DNA from: a bacterium
Lineage (GTDB): Bacteria > Vulcanimicrobiota > CADAWZ01
Reading direction: 5' to 3'
Assembly: GCA_024409025.1 (NCBI GenBank)
Contig: JAKSUM010000048.1
Span: 1-8,081, forward strand
Length of the DNA: 8,081 nucleotides
Shown here: in pieces, positions 1 to 7,534 of the stretch
How positions within the stretch are numbered: the stretch's first letter is position 1
Layout: each line of letters begins with the position of its first letter
Notes under the pieces: model-generated
The model's database searches: none
Seen by the model: only the letters and a program-made list of their open reading frames with translations
Told to the model about the DNA's origin: nothing
Position numbers and translations under genes: made by a program

Positions 1-1748
1 CATGCAGTGTTCTCGGTATCACATCTCTTCAGATGGGAGTTTTTGGGGGAATTCTTGCAGGACTTGGAACAGCCTGGCTTCATAACAGGTTCTATAAGAT
101 TGAGCTTCCTCAGATGTTCTCTTTTTTTGGAGGCACGAGATTTGTCCCCATTATATCCTCTATATCATTTCTTGCCGTAGGAATTGTAATGTTTTATGTA
201 TGGCCTGTCATACAGTCAGGAATACATGCCTTAGGAGGCCTTGTCCTTAATTCAGGATATGCGGGGACCTTCATATATGGTGTCATAGAGAGGGCTCTTA
301 TTCCGTTCGGTCTCCATCATGTTTTCTATCTTCCATTCTGGCAGACTGGAGTCGGGGGCGTAATGGTTATTGACGGCGAGGTGGTAAAGGGCGCCCAGAA
401 CATATTTTTCCAGCATCTGGCATCTCCCTCGACTGTCAGGTTTGATGTCAATTCGACAAGATTTATGACAGGAAAATTCCCTTTTATGATGTTCGGACTC
501 CCTGGTGCGGCGCTTGCCATGTATGTATGCGCTAAGGAGGAAAATAAGAAGGTTGTAGGAGGACTTCTCTTCTCTGCCGCGCTTACTTCTTTTGTTACGG
601 GAATAACAGAGCCCATAGAATTCACATTCCTTTTTGTCGCTCCTGTTCTTTATGTTATTCACTGCATTCTTGCAGGCCTTTCATTTATGCTTATGCATAT
701 ATTTGAGGTATGTGTCGGAATGACGTTTTCCGGTGGGTTTATTGATTTCCTGCTTTTTGGCATCATGCAGGGGCATGATAAGACAAACTGGATGGGAATG
801 CTTCCGGTAGGACTTGCTTATTTTGCCGTATATTTCTTCCTTTTCAGATTCCTTATAAATAAAATGGGATTAAAGACGCCCGGAAGAGAAGATGAGGGCG
901 AAGAGGTAAGGCTTTACGGCAAGGCGGATATAGAGACAAAAAATAATGAAAAAGCTTTCGATATATCGGATTCGAGGTCTAGGAACATCCTTAAAGGCCT
1001 TGGCGGAAAAAGCAATATTGAGTATTTGGACAGCTGCGCGACAAGACTGAGGGTAACCGTCTTGGATTCATCCAAGGCTGACAAGGAGCTTCTTAAAAGG
1101 ACAGGCGCGTCCGGAGTCATTATAAACGGCAAAGGTGTTCAGGTAATATACGGGCCTGAGGTCACTGTTATAAAGTCAAAGCTTGAGGAGTATATGGAGG
1201 GCCTGTCCGATTCGGATTCTGAGGAAGAGCCTGAGCATAATGAAGAGACTGATGAAAAGCCTGCTACCCCGTCAGATTCCGTAAAGGATGCCGGTGAGGA
1301 TACTGTATTTATGCCTTTAAATGGCGAGATTATTCCTCTTGAAAAGGTGAGCGATGAAGCCTTCTCTCAGGGGATGATGGGAAAGGGATTTGCCGTTATT
1401 CCTTCGGAAGGAAAGGTTTTTGCTCCGTTTGACGGAACTGCTGAGACGGTTTTTGAGACAAAGCATGCTTACGGCCTTGTTTCGGAAAAAGGGCTGGAGC
1501 TCCTTATCCATATCGGGATAGACACTGTTAAGCTTGAAGGAAAGCATTTTGACGCTAAAATCAAGGATGGGGATAAGATTAGGAAGGGCGATTTGATTGC
1601 CGAATTTGATATTGACGAGATAAGAAAGGCAGGTTTCAGCCTTGAAACTCCTGTAATCGTGACTAACGGCTTGGAGGATGCTGAGCCTGAGATTATGAAG
1701 ACGGGAGTGGCTGAAGCTAAAGAGCCGGTTATGAGGGCCGGATTTTGA
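1..1748 (+). CDS. ptsG: PTS glucose-family permease EIICBA (5' partial)
   Basis: Sugar transporter and kinase of the phosphotransferase system: it takes phosphate from HPr and phosphorylates a hexose (glucose, possibly N-acetylglucosamine) during uptake. The frame is open from the first base, and the residues before the first ATG (position 33) match EIIC, so the true start is upstream; about 130 residues are missing compared with B. subtilis PtsG. Counting from the ATG at 33: EIIC membrane domain about 1-280, with IERALIPFGLHH near 85-96, GITEP at 190-194 and KTPGRED closing the domain; EIIB about 315-390, with phospho-acceptor Cys335 in LDSCATRLRV; an acidic linker rich in Glu/Asp/Ser about 391-430; EIIA about 430-560, with His478 (KHAYGL) and active-site His493 (LIHIGIDTV). 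All phosphotransfer residues are intact. Order and spacing match B. subtilis PtsG closely. Glucose specificity is inferred from family resemblance; NagE is the main alternative. Confidence 0.93.
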   Translation, partial: CSVLGITSLQMGVFGGILAGLGTAWLHNRFYKIELPQMFSFFGGTRFVPIISSISFLAVGIVMFYVWPVIQSGIHALGGLVLNSGYAGTFIYGVIERALIPFGLHHVFYLPFWQTGVGGVMVIDGEVVKGAQNIFFQHLASPSTVRFDVNSTRFMTGKFPFMMFGLPGAALAMYVCAKEENKKVVGGLLFSAALTSFVTGITEPIEFTFLFVAPVLYVIHCILAGLSFMLMHIFEVCVGMTFSGGFIDFLLFGIMQGHDKTNWMGMLPVGLAYFAVYFFLFRFLINKMGLKTPGREDEGEEVRLYGKADIETKNNEKAFDISDSRSRNILKGLGGKSNIEYLDSCATRLRVTVLDSSKADKELLKRTGASGVIINGKGVQVIYGPEVTVIKSKLEEYMEGLSDSDSEEEPEHNEETDEKPATPSDSVKDAGEDTVFMPLNGEIIPLEKVSDEAFSQGMMGKGFAVIPSEGKVFAPFDGTAETVFETKHAYGLVSEKGLELLIHIGIDTVKLEGKHFDAKIKDGDKIRKGDLIAEFDIDEIRKAGFSLETPVIVTNGLEDAEPEIMKTGVAEAKEPVMRAGF

Positions 1749-1759
1749 GGTAGCAGGAT

Positions 1760-2506
1760 ATGATGAAAAGCAATGCAAAAAAGCTGGCAGACATAATCAG
1801 ACAGTCTGAGAGGATGGTTATTTTTACCGGAGCAGGCGTATCCACAGAGAGCGGAATATCCGATTTCAGATCGAAAGGCGGGGTTTTTGAGCAGATTAGG
1901 AACAGATACGGTCTTTCTCCTGAGGAGATGCTCAGCATAGATTTTTTCCATGCTGACACCAAACTTTTTTATAAGATATACAGAGCCACGTTTTTGGGAA
2001 GCAATCCAAAGCCCAATGCCGCCCACAGGGCTTTTGCGGATCTTGAAAGACGTGGAATCGCAAGGGCTGTCGTCACTCAGAATATAGACGATCTTCACCA
2101 GAGGGCAGGATCTAAGAAGGTTCTTGAGCTTCATGGAAACATGTTCAGGAATATATGCTCTTCATGCGGAAAAGGTTTCGGTCTTGAGTATGTTGCCGAT
2201 CCTTCGATGCCTGTCCCTAAATGTGATGACTGCGGAGGAGTCGTAAGGCCTGACGTTGTGCTTTACGGGGAATCTCTGGATCCTGACGTCATGTCTGAGT
2301 CGGCAAGGGTTATTTCTGAGGCAGACACTCTTATTGTTGCCGGAACAAGCCTTAGGGTATATCCGGCAGCCGGCTTCATCAATTATTTTGAGGGCAGGAG
2401 TCTTGTTCTTATTAACAGGGACGCAACTCCCTTTGACAGCTCCGCAAGCTTTGTTGTAAGGGATAATGTTGGAGGGATAATGGAAGAGGCAATGAAATTG
2501 CTTTAG
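1760..2506 (+). CDS. cobB: Sir2-family NAD-dependent protein deacylase (sirtuin)
   Basis: Removes acetyl (acyl) groups from lysine side chains using NAD, giving nicotinamide and O-acyl-ADP-ribose; cytoplasmic. Its 248 residues are normal for a bacterial sirtuin. NAD-binding GAGVSTESGISDFRS is at 24-38, TQNIDDLHQRAG at 106-117, catalytic His125 in ELHGN, a zinc-ribbon Cys tetrad at 133/136/155/158, GTS at 195-197 and NRD at 219-221. The usual GIPDFR motif reads GISDFR (Ser34 for Pro). Where desuccinylases such as CobB and SIRT5 have Tyr-x-x-Arg, this protein seems to read Tyr71-x-x-Tyr74, which argues for a deacetylase; this alignment was made by eye. Start: ATG 1760 has GAGG at 1747-1750 (9-nt spacing); the next codon is also ATG. 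It begins 11 nt after the PTS gene with no terminator between, so the two are probably co-transcribed. The symbol is the generic bacterial one; srtN would be the Bacillus name. Confidence 0.95.
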   Translation: MMKSNAKKLADIIRQSERMVIFTGAGVSTESGISDFRSKGGVFEQIRNRYGLSPEEMLSIDFFHADTKLFYKIYRATFLGSNPKPNAAHRAFADLERRGIARAVVTQNIDDLHQRAGSKKVLELHGNMFRNICSSCGKGFGLEYVADPSMPVPKCDDCGGVVRPDVVLYGESLDPDVMSESARVISEADTLIVAGTSLRVYPAAGFINYFEGRSLVLINRDATPFDSSASFVVRDNVGGIMEEAMKLL

Positions 2507-2515
2507 CGTTTTGCT

Positions 2516-2556
2516 AAAAAGGAGCCTGGAGAATCAATCTTCAGACTCCTTTTTTT
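2516..2556 (+). terminator. Rho-independent terminator after the sirtuin gene
   Basis: The arms AGGAG/CTCCT, CTG/CAG and AGA/TCT form an imperfect hairpin of about 12 bp, with one C-A mismatch, one G-T wobble and an ATCAA loop. It is followed by a run of T starting at 2550. A run of A precedes the left arm, so it could work in both directions. It starts 10 nt after the sirtuin stop codon and ends the ptsG-sirtuin unit. Confidence 0.9.
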
Positions 2557-2564
2557 ATCCGTTG

Positions 2565-2579
2565 TCGGGAAATTCCCGA
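2565..2579. repeat. Perfect 7+1+7 inverted repeat (candidate operator)
   Basis: TCGGGAA-A-TTCCCGA is an exact dyad with a one-base centre. It lies just downstream of the terminator and about 64 bp upstream of the -35 box of the moxR promoter. As RNA it could only form a 5-bp stem with a 5-nt loop and has no T run, so a protein-binding site is more likely than a second terminator. I do not recognise the motif as belonging to a named regulator. Confidence 0.4.
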
Positions 2580-2595
2580 TGCATATTATTAAAAG

Positions 2596-2650
2596 AGGGG
2601 AATGAAAAGATAAAAAGCCAAGCGGCGTTTGAGCGTTGATTATTTCCCCT
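2596..2650. repeat. Interrupted inverted repeat AGGGGAA/TTCCCCT overlapping the moxR promoter
   Basis: The left arm AGGGGAA is at 2596-2602 and the right arm TTCCCCT at 2644-2650. The outer AAAAG and TTTTT flanks could extend the pairing if one G is bulged. The right arm lies inside the -35/-10 spacer. In readthrough RNA from the upstream operon it would form a long-looped hairpin followed by TTTT, a possible weak backup terminator. As DNA, the arms could be an operator pair about 48 bp apart. The function is not known. Confidence 0.35.
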
Positions 2651-2664
2651 TTTTGTTATATAAT
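2636..2664 (+). promoter_or_regulatory. Sigma70/SigA-type promoter of the moxR-bat operon
   Basis: The -35 hexamer TTGATT is at 2636-2641, with 4 of 6 consensus positions. After a 17-bp spacer comes a perfect -10 TATAAT at 2659-2664. Transcription would start near 2671, leaving a leader of about 30 nt that carries the ribosome-binding site AAGGGG (2691-2696), 5 nt before the moxR ATG. It is the only good promoter seen between the terminator and moxR, and I saw none inside the tightly packed genes that follow. Confidence 0.75.
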
Positions 2665-2701
2665 TATAAGTTAGAAAAATAACATTCTATAAGGGGTTTT
2701 T

Positions 2702-3694
2702 ATGGAGAGCAACGACATAAAGGAAATTGGAAAGCAGATTGAAAAAGAATATCCGGTAATTAAGCAGATCCAGAATGAGGCTTCAAAGGTTATAGTAGGA
2801 CAGACCGATATAATCGAAAAATTCATTATAGGCCTTATTGCAGGAGGACATGTACTGATTGAGGGTGTTCCGGGACTTGCTAAGACCCTTACTATCAAAA
2901 CCCTTTCCGATATAATACAGACTAAGTTCAAAAGAATACAGTTTACTCCTGACATGCTCCCTGCTGATATCATAGGAACAACCATATATAATCCGCAGAA
3001 GCACGAGTTTACGACAAAAAAAGGCCCTGTTTTTGCCAACCTTATACTTGCTGACGAAATCAACAGAGCTCCTGCAAAGGTGCAGAGCGCCCTTCTTGAA
3101 GCTATGGAAGAGCATCAGGTTACCATTGGTGATGAGACATATCTTCTTGAAGAGCCGTTTATGGTTATGGCGACTCAGAACCCACTTGAGCAGGAGGGTA
3201 CATATCCGCTTCCTGAAGCCCAGATTGACAGGTTTATGATGAAGCTTAAAATCGGATATCCTTCAAAGGATGACGAATTGAAGATTATGGAGAGAATGAC
3301 AGCCGGAGAAAAGCCTTCAGTATCGTCAGTGATAGCTCCTGAGGACATAATGAGAATAAGAAAGCTTCTCCCTTCTGTTTATATGGACGCTAAGATTGGA
3401 AAATATATAGTAGATCTTATTTTTGCCACCCGTGAGCCTGAAAAATACGATTTAAAGGATATTAAGGATTTTATAGGATGCGGGGCTTCTCCCAGAGCCA
3501 CTCTTGCACTTGCGTCTGCCGCCAGGGCCGAGGCGTTTATTGCGGGAAGGGCATTTGTCACTCCTGATGACGTGAAGGCGGTTGCATATGACGTCCTTCG
3601 TCACAGGATAATCCTGACTTATGAGGCCGAAGCTGAGGAAATCGATTCTGACGGAATCATAAAGGAGCTTCTTGCCGCCGTGGACGTGCCGTAA
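2702..3694 (+). CDS. moxR: MoxR-family AAA+ ATPase
   Basis: Cytoplasmic AAA+ chaperone-like ATPase of the MoxR family, whose members work with von Willebrand A (VWA) proteins to mature or insert parts into other protein complexes. At 330 residues it has the usual length. Walker A GVPGLAKT is at 55-62, Walker B LILADE at 114-119 followed by INRAPAKVQSALLEAMEE typical of MoxR, sensor 1 in ATQNP (Asn160), a likely arginine finger in DRF (Arg177), and sensor 2 in GASPRA (Arg265). All ATPase residues are intact and there is no membrane segment. The start is well supported by AAGGGG 5 nt upstream. It is the first gene of the bat operon, directly behind the promoter, and the DUF58 partner follows after 26 nt. 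The substrate of the machine is unknown. Confidence 0.96.
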   Translation: MESNDIKEIGKQIEKEYPVIKQIQNEASKVIVGQTDIIEKFIIGLIAGGHVLIEGVPGLAKTLTIKTLSDIIQTKFKRIQFTPDMLPADIIGTTIYNPQKHEFTTKKGPVFANLILADEINRAPAKVQSALLEAMEEHQVTIGDETYLLEEPFMVMATQNPLEQEGTYPLPEAQIDRFMMKLKIGYPSKDDELKIMERMTAGEKPSVSSVIAPEDIMRIRKLLPSVYMDAKIGKYIVDLIFATREPEKYDLKDIKDFIGCGASPRATLALASAARAEAFIAGRAFVTPDDVKAVAYDVLRHRIILTYEAEAEEIDSDGIIKELLAAVDVP

Positions 3695-3720
3695 GCTCCG
3701 ACATTTTCTGGGGGGATTGA

Positions 3721-4602
3721 ATGGATAAAAGTTCCATTTTTAAGAAAATCAAGAAGATAGAGATAACCACAAGAAGAGCCGTTGAGGATTATTTTTCAGG
3801 AAAGTATCAGAGCGTGTTCAAAGGGACAGGCATGAATTTTTCCGATGTAAGGGAATATTATCCGGGCGATGACGTCAGGAGAATTGACTGGAATGTGACA
3901 TCCCGTCTTGGCAAGCCCTATGTCAAGGAATTCATTGAAGAGAGGGAAAGGACCATAATGATAGCCGTAGACGTCTCGGCATCAGGCGATTTCGGTTCTT
4001 CGGGAAAATCCAAGACGGAGCTTGCATGCGAGATTGCTTCTGTAGTTGCCTTCTCTGCTCTCAAAAACAGGGATAAGGTCGGTCTTGTCATGTTCAGCGA
4101 TCGCATAGAAAAATATCTGCCTCCTGGCAAGAGCAGCCAGCATGTGATGAGGATAATAAGGGAAATATTATGCTTTGAGAGGCAGAATAACGGTACCGAC
4201 ATTGAAGGTGCGCTTAAGTTTATAAATGATGTCAGAAAGAAAAGGTCGGTTGTTTTTCTTATTTCCGATTTTATAGGCGAAAATTATGAAAAGTCATTAA
4301 GGGCTGTGAACAGGAAGCATGATCTTATTGCCGTCGGAATCAGGGATTCCCTTGAGGACGCGCTTCCTGATGCCGGCTTCGTCGAAATAGAGGACAGCGA
4401 GTCAGGCGAGATATTCATAGCTGATACCGGAAATATTGAATTCAGAAGAAAATACGAGCTTTTCATGGCTGAAAGGGATGAGGCCATGAGGCTTTCCTTT
4501 GGAAGGGCCAAGGTTGACTTTGTCAGCCTCAATACGTCGGAATCGTATGTAAAGCCGTTATACGCGTTTTTCAAGATGAGGGAGAGGAGGCGGACAAGAT
4601 GA
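3721..4602 (+). CDS. DUF58 domain protein with VWA-like fold
   Basis: DUF58 proteins almost always sit next to MoxR ATPases and are regarded as their VWA-type partners; their exact function is unknown. The DUF58 signature is clear: YYPGDDVRRIDWNVTSR at about 46-62, then KPYVKEFIEERE. A VWA-like domain follows, with metal-site (MIDAS) residues DVSAS at 84-88, Thr159 (GTD) and Asp183 (ISDF), so metal binding looks possible. The 293-residue protein has no signal peptide or membrane helix, unlike longer DUF58 proteins with two N-terminal helices, and should be cytoplasmic with MoxR. A very strong ribosome site (a run of G at 3710-3715) precedes ATG 3721. The stop codon overlaps the start of the next gene (ATGA at 4599), suggesting translational coupling. 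Confidence 0.93.
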   Translation: MDKSSIFKKIKKIEITTRRAVEDYFSGKYQSVFKGTGMNFSDVREYYPGDDVRRIDWNVTSRLGKPYVKEFIEERERTIMIAVDVSASGDFGSSGKSKTELACEIASVVAFSALKNRDKVGLVMFSDRIEKYLPPGKSSQHVMRIIREILCFERQNNGTDIEGALKFINDVRKKRSVVFLISDFIGENYEKSLRAVNRKHDLIAVGIRDSLEDALPDAGFVEIEDSESGEIFIADTGNIEFRRKYELFMAERDEAMRLSFGRAKVDFVSLNTSESYVKPLYAFFKMRERRRTR

Positions 4603-5513
4603 CTAAGGCTTTTGCGATGGCGCTTGCTTCGTTTATTCTTTTCCTGTCATGCGCCCTCCCTTGTTTTTCCGCAGAGAGGAAGGCGGTTCTATCATGCTCT
4701 CCTGCCTCAGCAGAGATTGGGGATATTGTAAATATCGTTCTTGAGGTTACTCTTCCAGAAGGGGAATCTCCTGATTTTTCTGATGATATTTCCGTAAAGG
4801 ATCTCGAGATAATAGGAAAGAAGCAGCCTCTGTTTTCCGATAAGGACGGAGTATCTGTGTCCGTTTACCAGTTTGAAGCTCAGGTATGGGATGAAGGCAG
4901 AAAGGAGATTGGCCCTCTTGCTGTAAAGCTTCCCTCCGGAGGCGTCCTTATGTCCAATAAGACGACGCTTGACGTGAAGAGCGTTCTCGGTGAGGGAGAT
5001 ACTGATATAAGGGATATAAAAAAGAATGCCGATATAGCCTTTCCACTGTGGTTTTATCTTGCATGCGCCGCCGCTGTTATGGCTGTGATTGCTCTTATAT
5101 GGTTTGTAGTAAGAATGGCCGCAAAGAAGAGGTCAAGGTTAGCGGAGGAACGGATTCTTACTCCTGAAGAGGAGGCTGAGGAGGCCCTGAAACGCCTTTC
5201 GTCCTCAGAGCTCATGGAAGGGGCGAAGATAAAGGAGTATTATTCCGAGCTTTCAGGCATACTTAAAAAATATATAGAGGCAAGATATTCCCTTTCCGCA
5301 ATGGACAGCACTACTGCCGAGCTTTACAGGCTTTTAAGGGATTCCTCCGGTTCTACGGGACTTAAGGAGCATGCACAGGCTCTTAAACAGCTGCTTGGTC
5401 AGTGCGATATGGTTAAGTTCGCATGCTTTGTGCCTGATACCATGAAAGAGGATCTTGATACCGCCAAAGACATATACGGCAAGATAAAATTTGATGACAG
5501 CAGCGAGGAATAA
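4599..5513 (+). CDS. Membrane protein of the bat operon, BatD/DUF4381-like
   Basis: No function is assigned. Residues 1-25 look like a signal peptide (hydrophobic FILFLSCALPCFSA, cleavage likely after CFSA). Residues 26-130 are beta-rich and outside the cell membrane, similar in style to BatD N-terminal domains. A linker, DIRDIKKNADIAFPLW, leads into one membrane helix at about 148-172, followed by positive KKRSR (cytoplasmic side). Residues 180-304 are a charged helical domain with EEEAEEALKRL and KEYYSELSGILKKYIEARY, like DUF4381 or the C-terminal part of BatD. A membrane protein of this design often sits between the DUF58 gene and batA in bat operons. The cysteines in the signal region do not make a proper lipobox, so a lipoprotein is unlikely. 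The start is supported by GAGGAGG at 4584-4590 and the ATGA overlap. Family placement is by architecture and context, so only moderately sure. Confidence 0.8.
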   Translation: MTKAFAMALASFILFLSCALPCFSAERKAVLSCSPASAEIGDIVNIVLEVTLPEGESPDFSDDISVKDLEIIGKKQPLFSDKDGVSVSVYQFEAQVWDEGRKEIGPLAVKLPSGGVLMSNKTTLDVKSVLGEGDTDIRDIKKNADIAFPLWFYLACAAAVMAVIALIWFVVRMAAKKRSRLAEERILTPEEEAEEALKRLSSSELMEGAKIKEYYSELSGILKKYIEARYSLSAMDSTTAELYRLLRDSSGSTGLKEHAQALKQLLGQCDMVKFACFVPDTMKEDLDTAKDIYGKIKFDDSSEE

Positions 5514-5518
5514 GAAAA

Positions 5519-6526
5519 ATGATAGTGATTTCATCTCCATGGATGGCTCTTCTTCTTGCGCTTCCCTGCATTTATCTTTATTTTTCATTTAAAAAAGGGA
5601 GCAGAAGAACGTCTGCAATAAAGTTTCCAATGCTTGCAGCTGTAAAGGCATCCGCCAATCTGGAAACGGGCAGAATTTTTCAGGGGCTTTCGCATGTTAT
5701 GCGTTTTGTCGCTCTCTGCCTCATTGTTCTCGCTCTTATGAGATTTCAGAGCAGAACCCCTCTTCCGGCCTCTGATGCCGGCTCTTTTAACGGTTCTGAC
5801 ATCATAGTATGTCTTGACACGTCTCCGAGCATGCTTGCTCTTGATTTTGGAAGAAACGACAGGCTTACTGTCGCAAAAGAGGTTATTGCAGGATTCATAA
5901 AGGAAAGAAAGGATGACAGGATAGGTCTTGTCGTTTTTTCGGGAGCATGCCTTACCCTCTGTCCTCTGACGGTGGATCATGATGCTCTTCTCAGGCTTAC
6001 GGGCGATATAACCCATGAAATTACAAAGTCTGACGGAACAGCTATCGGTGATGCTATTGCCGTATCTATCAACAGGCTTAAGAACAGTAAGGCAAAAAGC
6101 AAGGTAATAATCCTTGTCACGGACGGCAGCAACAATATGGGGCATATCGATCCGAATACTGCGGCAGATATGGCGTCAGAGCTCGGAATAAAGATATATT
6201 CAATCGGAGTCGGCAAAGGCGGCAGATCCGTAATACCCTCCAAGGATATGTTCGGAGTCACAAGATATTTCGCTATAGAGGATTCCCTTGACGAGAATTC
6301 CCTTACTGAAATAGCTCTCAAGACCGGAGGCGAGTATCAGAGGGCGAGATCTGCAGATTCCCTAAAATCCATATTTGAAAAAATTGACTCCCTTGAGAAG
6401 ACGGAATTTAAAAAGAAGGCTTCATTTACATATAGGGAGCTTTTCGGATTTTTTCTAATACCGGCTCTGATTATTCTTCTCATAGATATAATTTTTGTAA
6501 ATACAGCGGCTCGCCGTATACCGTAA
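5519..6526 (+). CDS. batA: BatA-like membrane VWA protein
   Basis: Membrane-anchored VWA protein of the Bat (Bacteroides aerotolerance) system; the biochemical role is unknown. Two N-terminal membrane helices are at about 4-23 and 58-76, the VWA domain spans about 93-290, and a C-terminal helix is at about 306-328 before ARRIP. The MIDAS site is complete: DTSPS at 100-104, Thr174 (DGTAIGDA) and Asp202 (VTDGSNN). Basic residues lie in the first loop (KKGSRR) and at the C-terminus, so the VWA domain should face outward. Its 335 residues fit the family. Two cysteines (144 and 148, CLTLC) flank the conserved CPLT stretch. Start ATG 5519 has GAGGAA at 5505-5510 and lies 5 nt after the previous stop. 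It is called BatA rather than BatB by gene order and by the DMFG...DENSLTEIA segment after the VWA core. Confidence 0.9.
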   Translation: MIVISSPWMALLLALPCIYLYFSFKKGSRRTSAIKFPMLAAVKASANLETGRIFQGLSHVMRFVALCLIVLALMRFQSRTPLPASDAGSFNGSDIIVCLDTSPSMLALDFGRNDRLTVAKEVIAGFIKERKDDRIGLVVFSGACLTLCPLTVDHDALLRLTGDITHEITKSDGTAIGDAIAVSINRLKNSKAKSKVIILVTDGSNNMGHIDPNTAADMASELGIKIYSIGVGKGGRSVIPSKDMFGVTRYFAIEDSLDENSLTEIALKTGGEYQRARSADSLKSIFEKIDSLEKTEFKKKASFTYRELFGFFLIPALIILLIDIIFVNTAARRIP

Positions 6527-6541
6527 ACAGCGAGGTGTAAT

Positions 6542-7534
6542 ATGCATTTTTCTCATTCTGAATATTGGCCATGGCTTGTTGCCGCTTTTATTGCAGCCGT
6601 CTTTTTCTGCGTTTATGGCGCTATGATGAAAAAGAGGCAGATAGCAAAATTTTCATCCTTGGAATTCTTTAAGAGGATTGCTCCGGATTTTAATCCGAGA
6701 ATGCAGACTGTAAAAACAGCCCTGTTTATTGCCGGATTTCTTCTTGTGTGCATAAGCGCGGCAGGCCCTCAGTGGGGCAAGAAGCCTTCGAGCGACAATC
6801 TAAAGGGAACAGAGGTCTTTATAGCCGTTGACTGTTCCCAGAGTATGGCTGCGGAGGATTATAAGCCTTCAAGGCTTGATTTTGCCAAATCAATTCTTGT
6901 CAAGATTACCGACAGGCTCGCAGGAAATAAAATCGGGGTAATTGCTTATGCCGGAGAGGCTTTTCTTGAATGTCCTCTTACCACTGACATGGAGGCTGCC
7001 AAGCTTTTTATTGATTATGCTGACTATTCCATAATGCCTGTACAGGGTACCGATATTGCAAAGGCTATTGATTTGGCATCGGTTTCCTTCAGCGATAATC
7101 CTAATTCGGAAAAAGCCCTTATTCTTCTTACTGATGGGGAAAATTTCGATGGAGATGCTCTTGCGAGCGCAAAAATCGCGCATGCTAAGAATATATCAAT
7201 ATGCGCAATAGGAGTCGGATCTCCTGAAGGAACGGAATTTAAGATAAACGGGGTCACTAAAACTGACAGATCCGGAAATCCTGTAATATCAAAGCTTGAT
7301 GAAGGCTTTCTTAAAAAGCTTGCGGCAGAGACCGGAGGCATTTATGTGAGGGCAGGGTATGATTCAAAAACGGTTGAATCCGTTGCCGCCGCCGTAAATT
7401 CCTTAAAGAAGACGGATCTTGGCATACGCTCTGACGATGTTTACATAAGCAGGTTCCAGTACAGCCTGGCAGTTGCATTCATATTCATATTTCTTTCATT
7501 TATTCTTGGCGAAAGGCGGTTCTTGAAAAAATGA
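6542..7534 (+). CDS. batB: BatB-like membrane VWA protein
   Basis: Second membrane VWA protein of the operon and a paralogue of the one before it, with the same plan: helices at about 10-28 and 57-75, VWA domain about 90-285, C-terminal helix about 305-322 followed by GERRFLKK. MIDAS residues DCSQS at 97-101, Thr170 (QGTDIAKA) and Asp198 (LTDGEN) are complete. The basic first loop (MMKKRQIAK) and basic tail predict a VWA domain outside the cytoplasmic membrane. PQWGKK just after helix 2 and ECPLTTD are typical of BatB. Its 330 residues are a normal length for BatB without a fused TPR region. Start ATG 6542 follows GAGGTG (6532-6537) and lies 15 nt after batA. The stop codon overlaps the batC start as ATGA, which suggests coupled translation. 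Its partner proteins are presumably BatA, BatC and MoxR; this is inferred from the operon. Confidence 0.91.
   Translation: MHFSHSEYWPWLVAAFIAAVFFCVYGAMMKKRQIAKFSSLEFFKRIAPDFNPRMQTVKTALFIAGFLLVCISAAGPQWGKKPSSDNLKGTEVFIAVDCSQSMAAEDYKPSRLDFAKSILVKITDRLAGNKIGVIAYAGEAFLECPLTTDMEAAKLFIDYADYSIMPVQGTDIAKAIDLASVSFSDNPNSEKALILLTDGENFDGDALASAKIAHAKNISICAIGVGSPEGTEFKINGVTKTDRSGNPVISKLDEGFLKKLAAETGGIYVRAGYDSKTVESVAAAVNSLKKTDLGIRSDDVYISRFQYSLAVAFIFIFLSFILGERRFLKK

Noticed and set aside
33..35. ATG as the true start of the PTS gene
   Set aside because: The frame is open to the first base and the residues before it (VLGITSLQ) match conserved EIIC sequence, so this is an internal methionine.
1469..2134. Long minus-strand open frame (221 codons) spanning the PTS-sirtuin junction
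   Set aside because: It lies opposite two clearly recognised genes, matches no family I know and has no supporting context.
2579..2605. Eight-codon mini-ORF between the operons, considered as a leader peptide
   Set aside because: It lies upstream of the predicted transcription start, has no good ribosome site and shows no attenuator-like codon run.
4650..4675. Possible lipobox in the signal region of the 4599-5513 protein
   Set aside because: The residues before Cys18 (F-L-S) and Cys22 (A-L-P) do not fit the lipoprotein consensus; ordinary signal peptidase cleavage after CFSA is a better fit.
5585..6145. Minus-strand open frame of 186 codons inside batA
   Set aside because: Antisense shadow of a conserved VWA gene with no recognisable domain.
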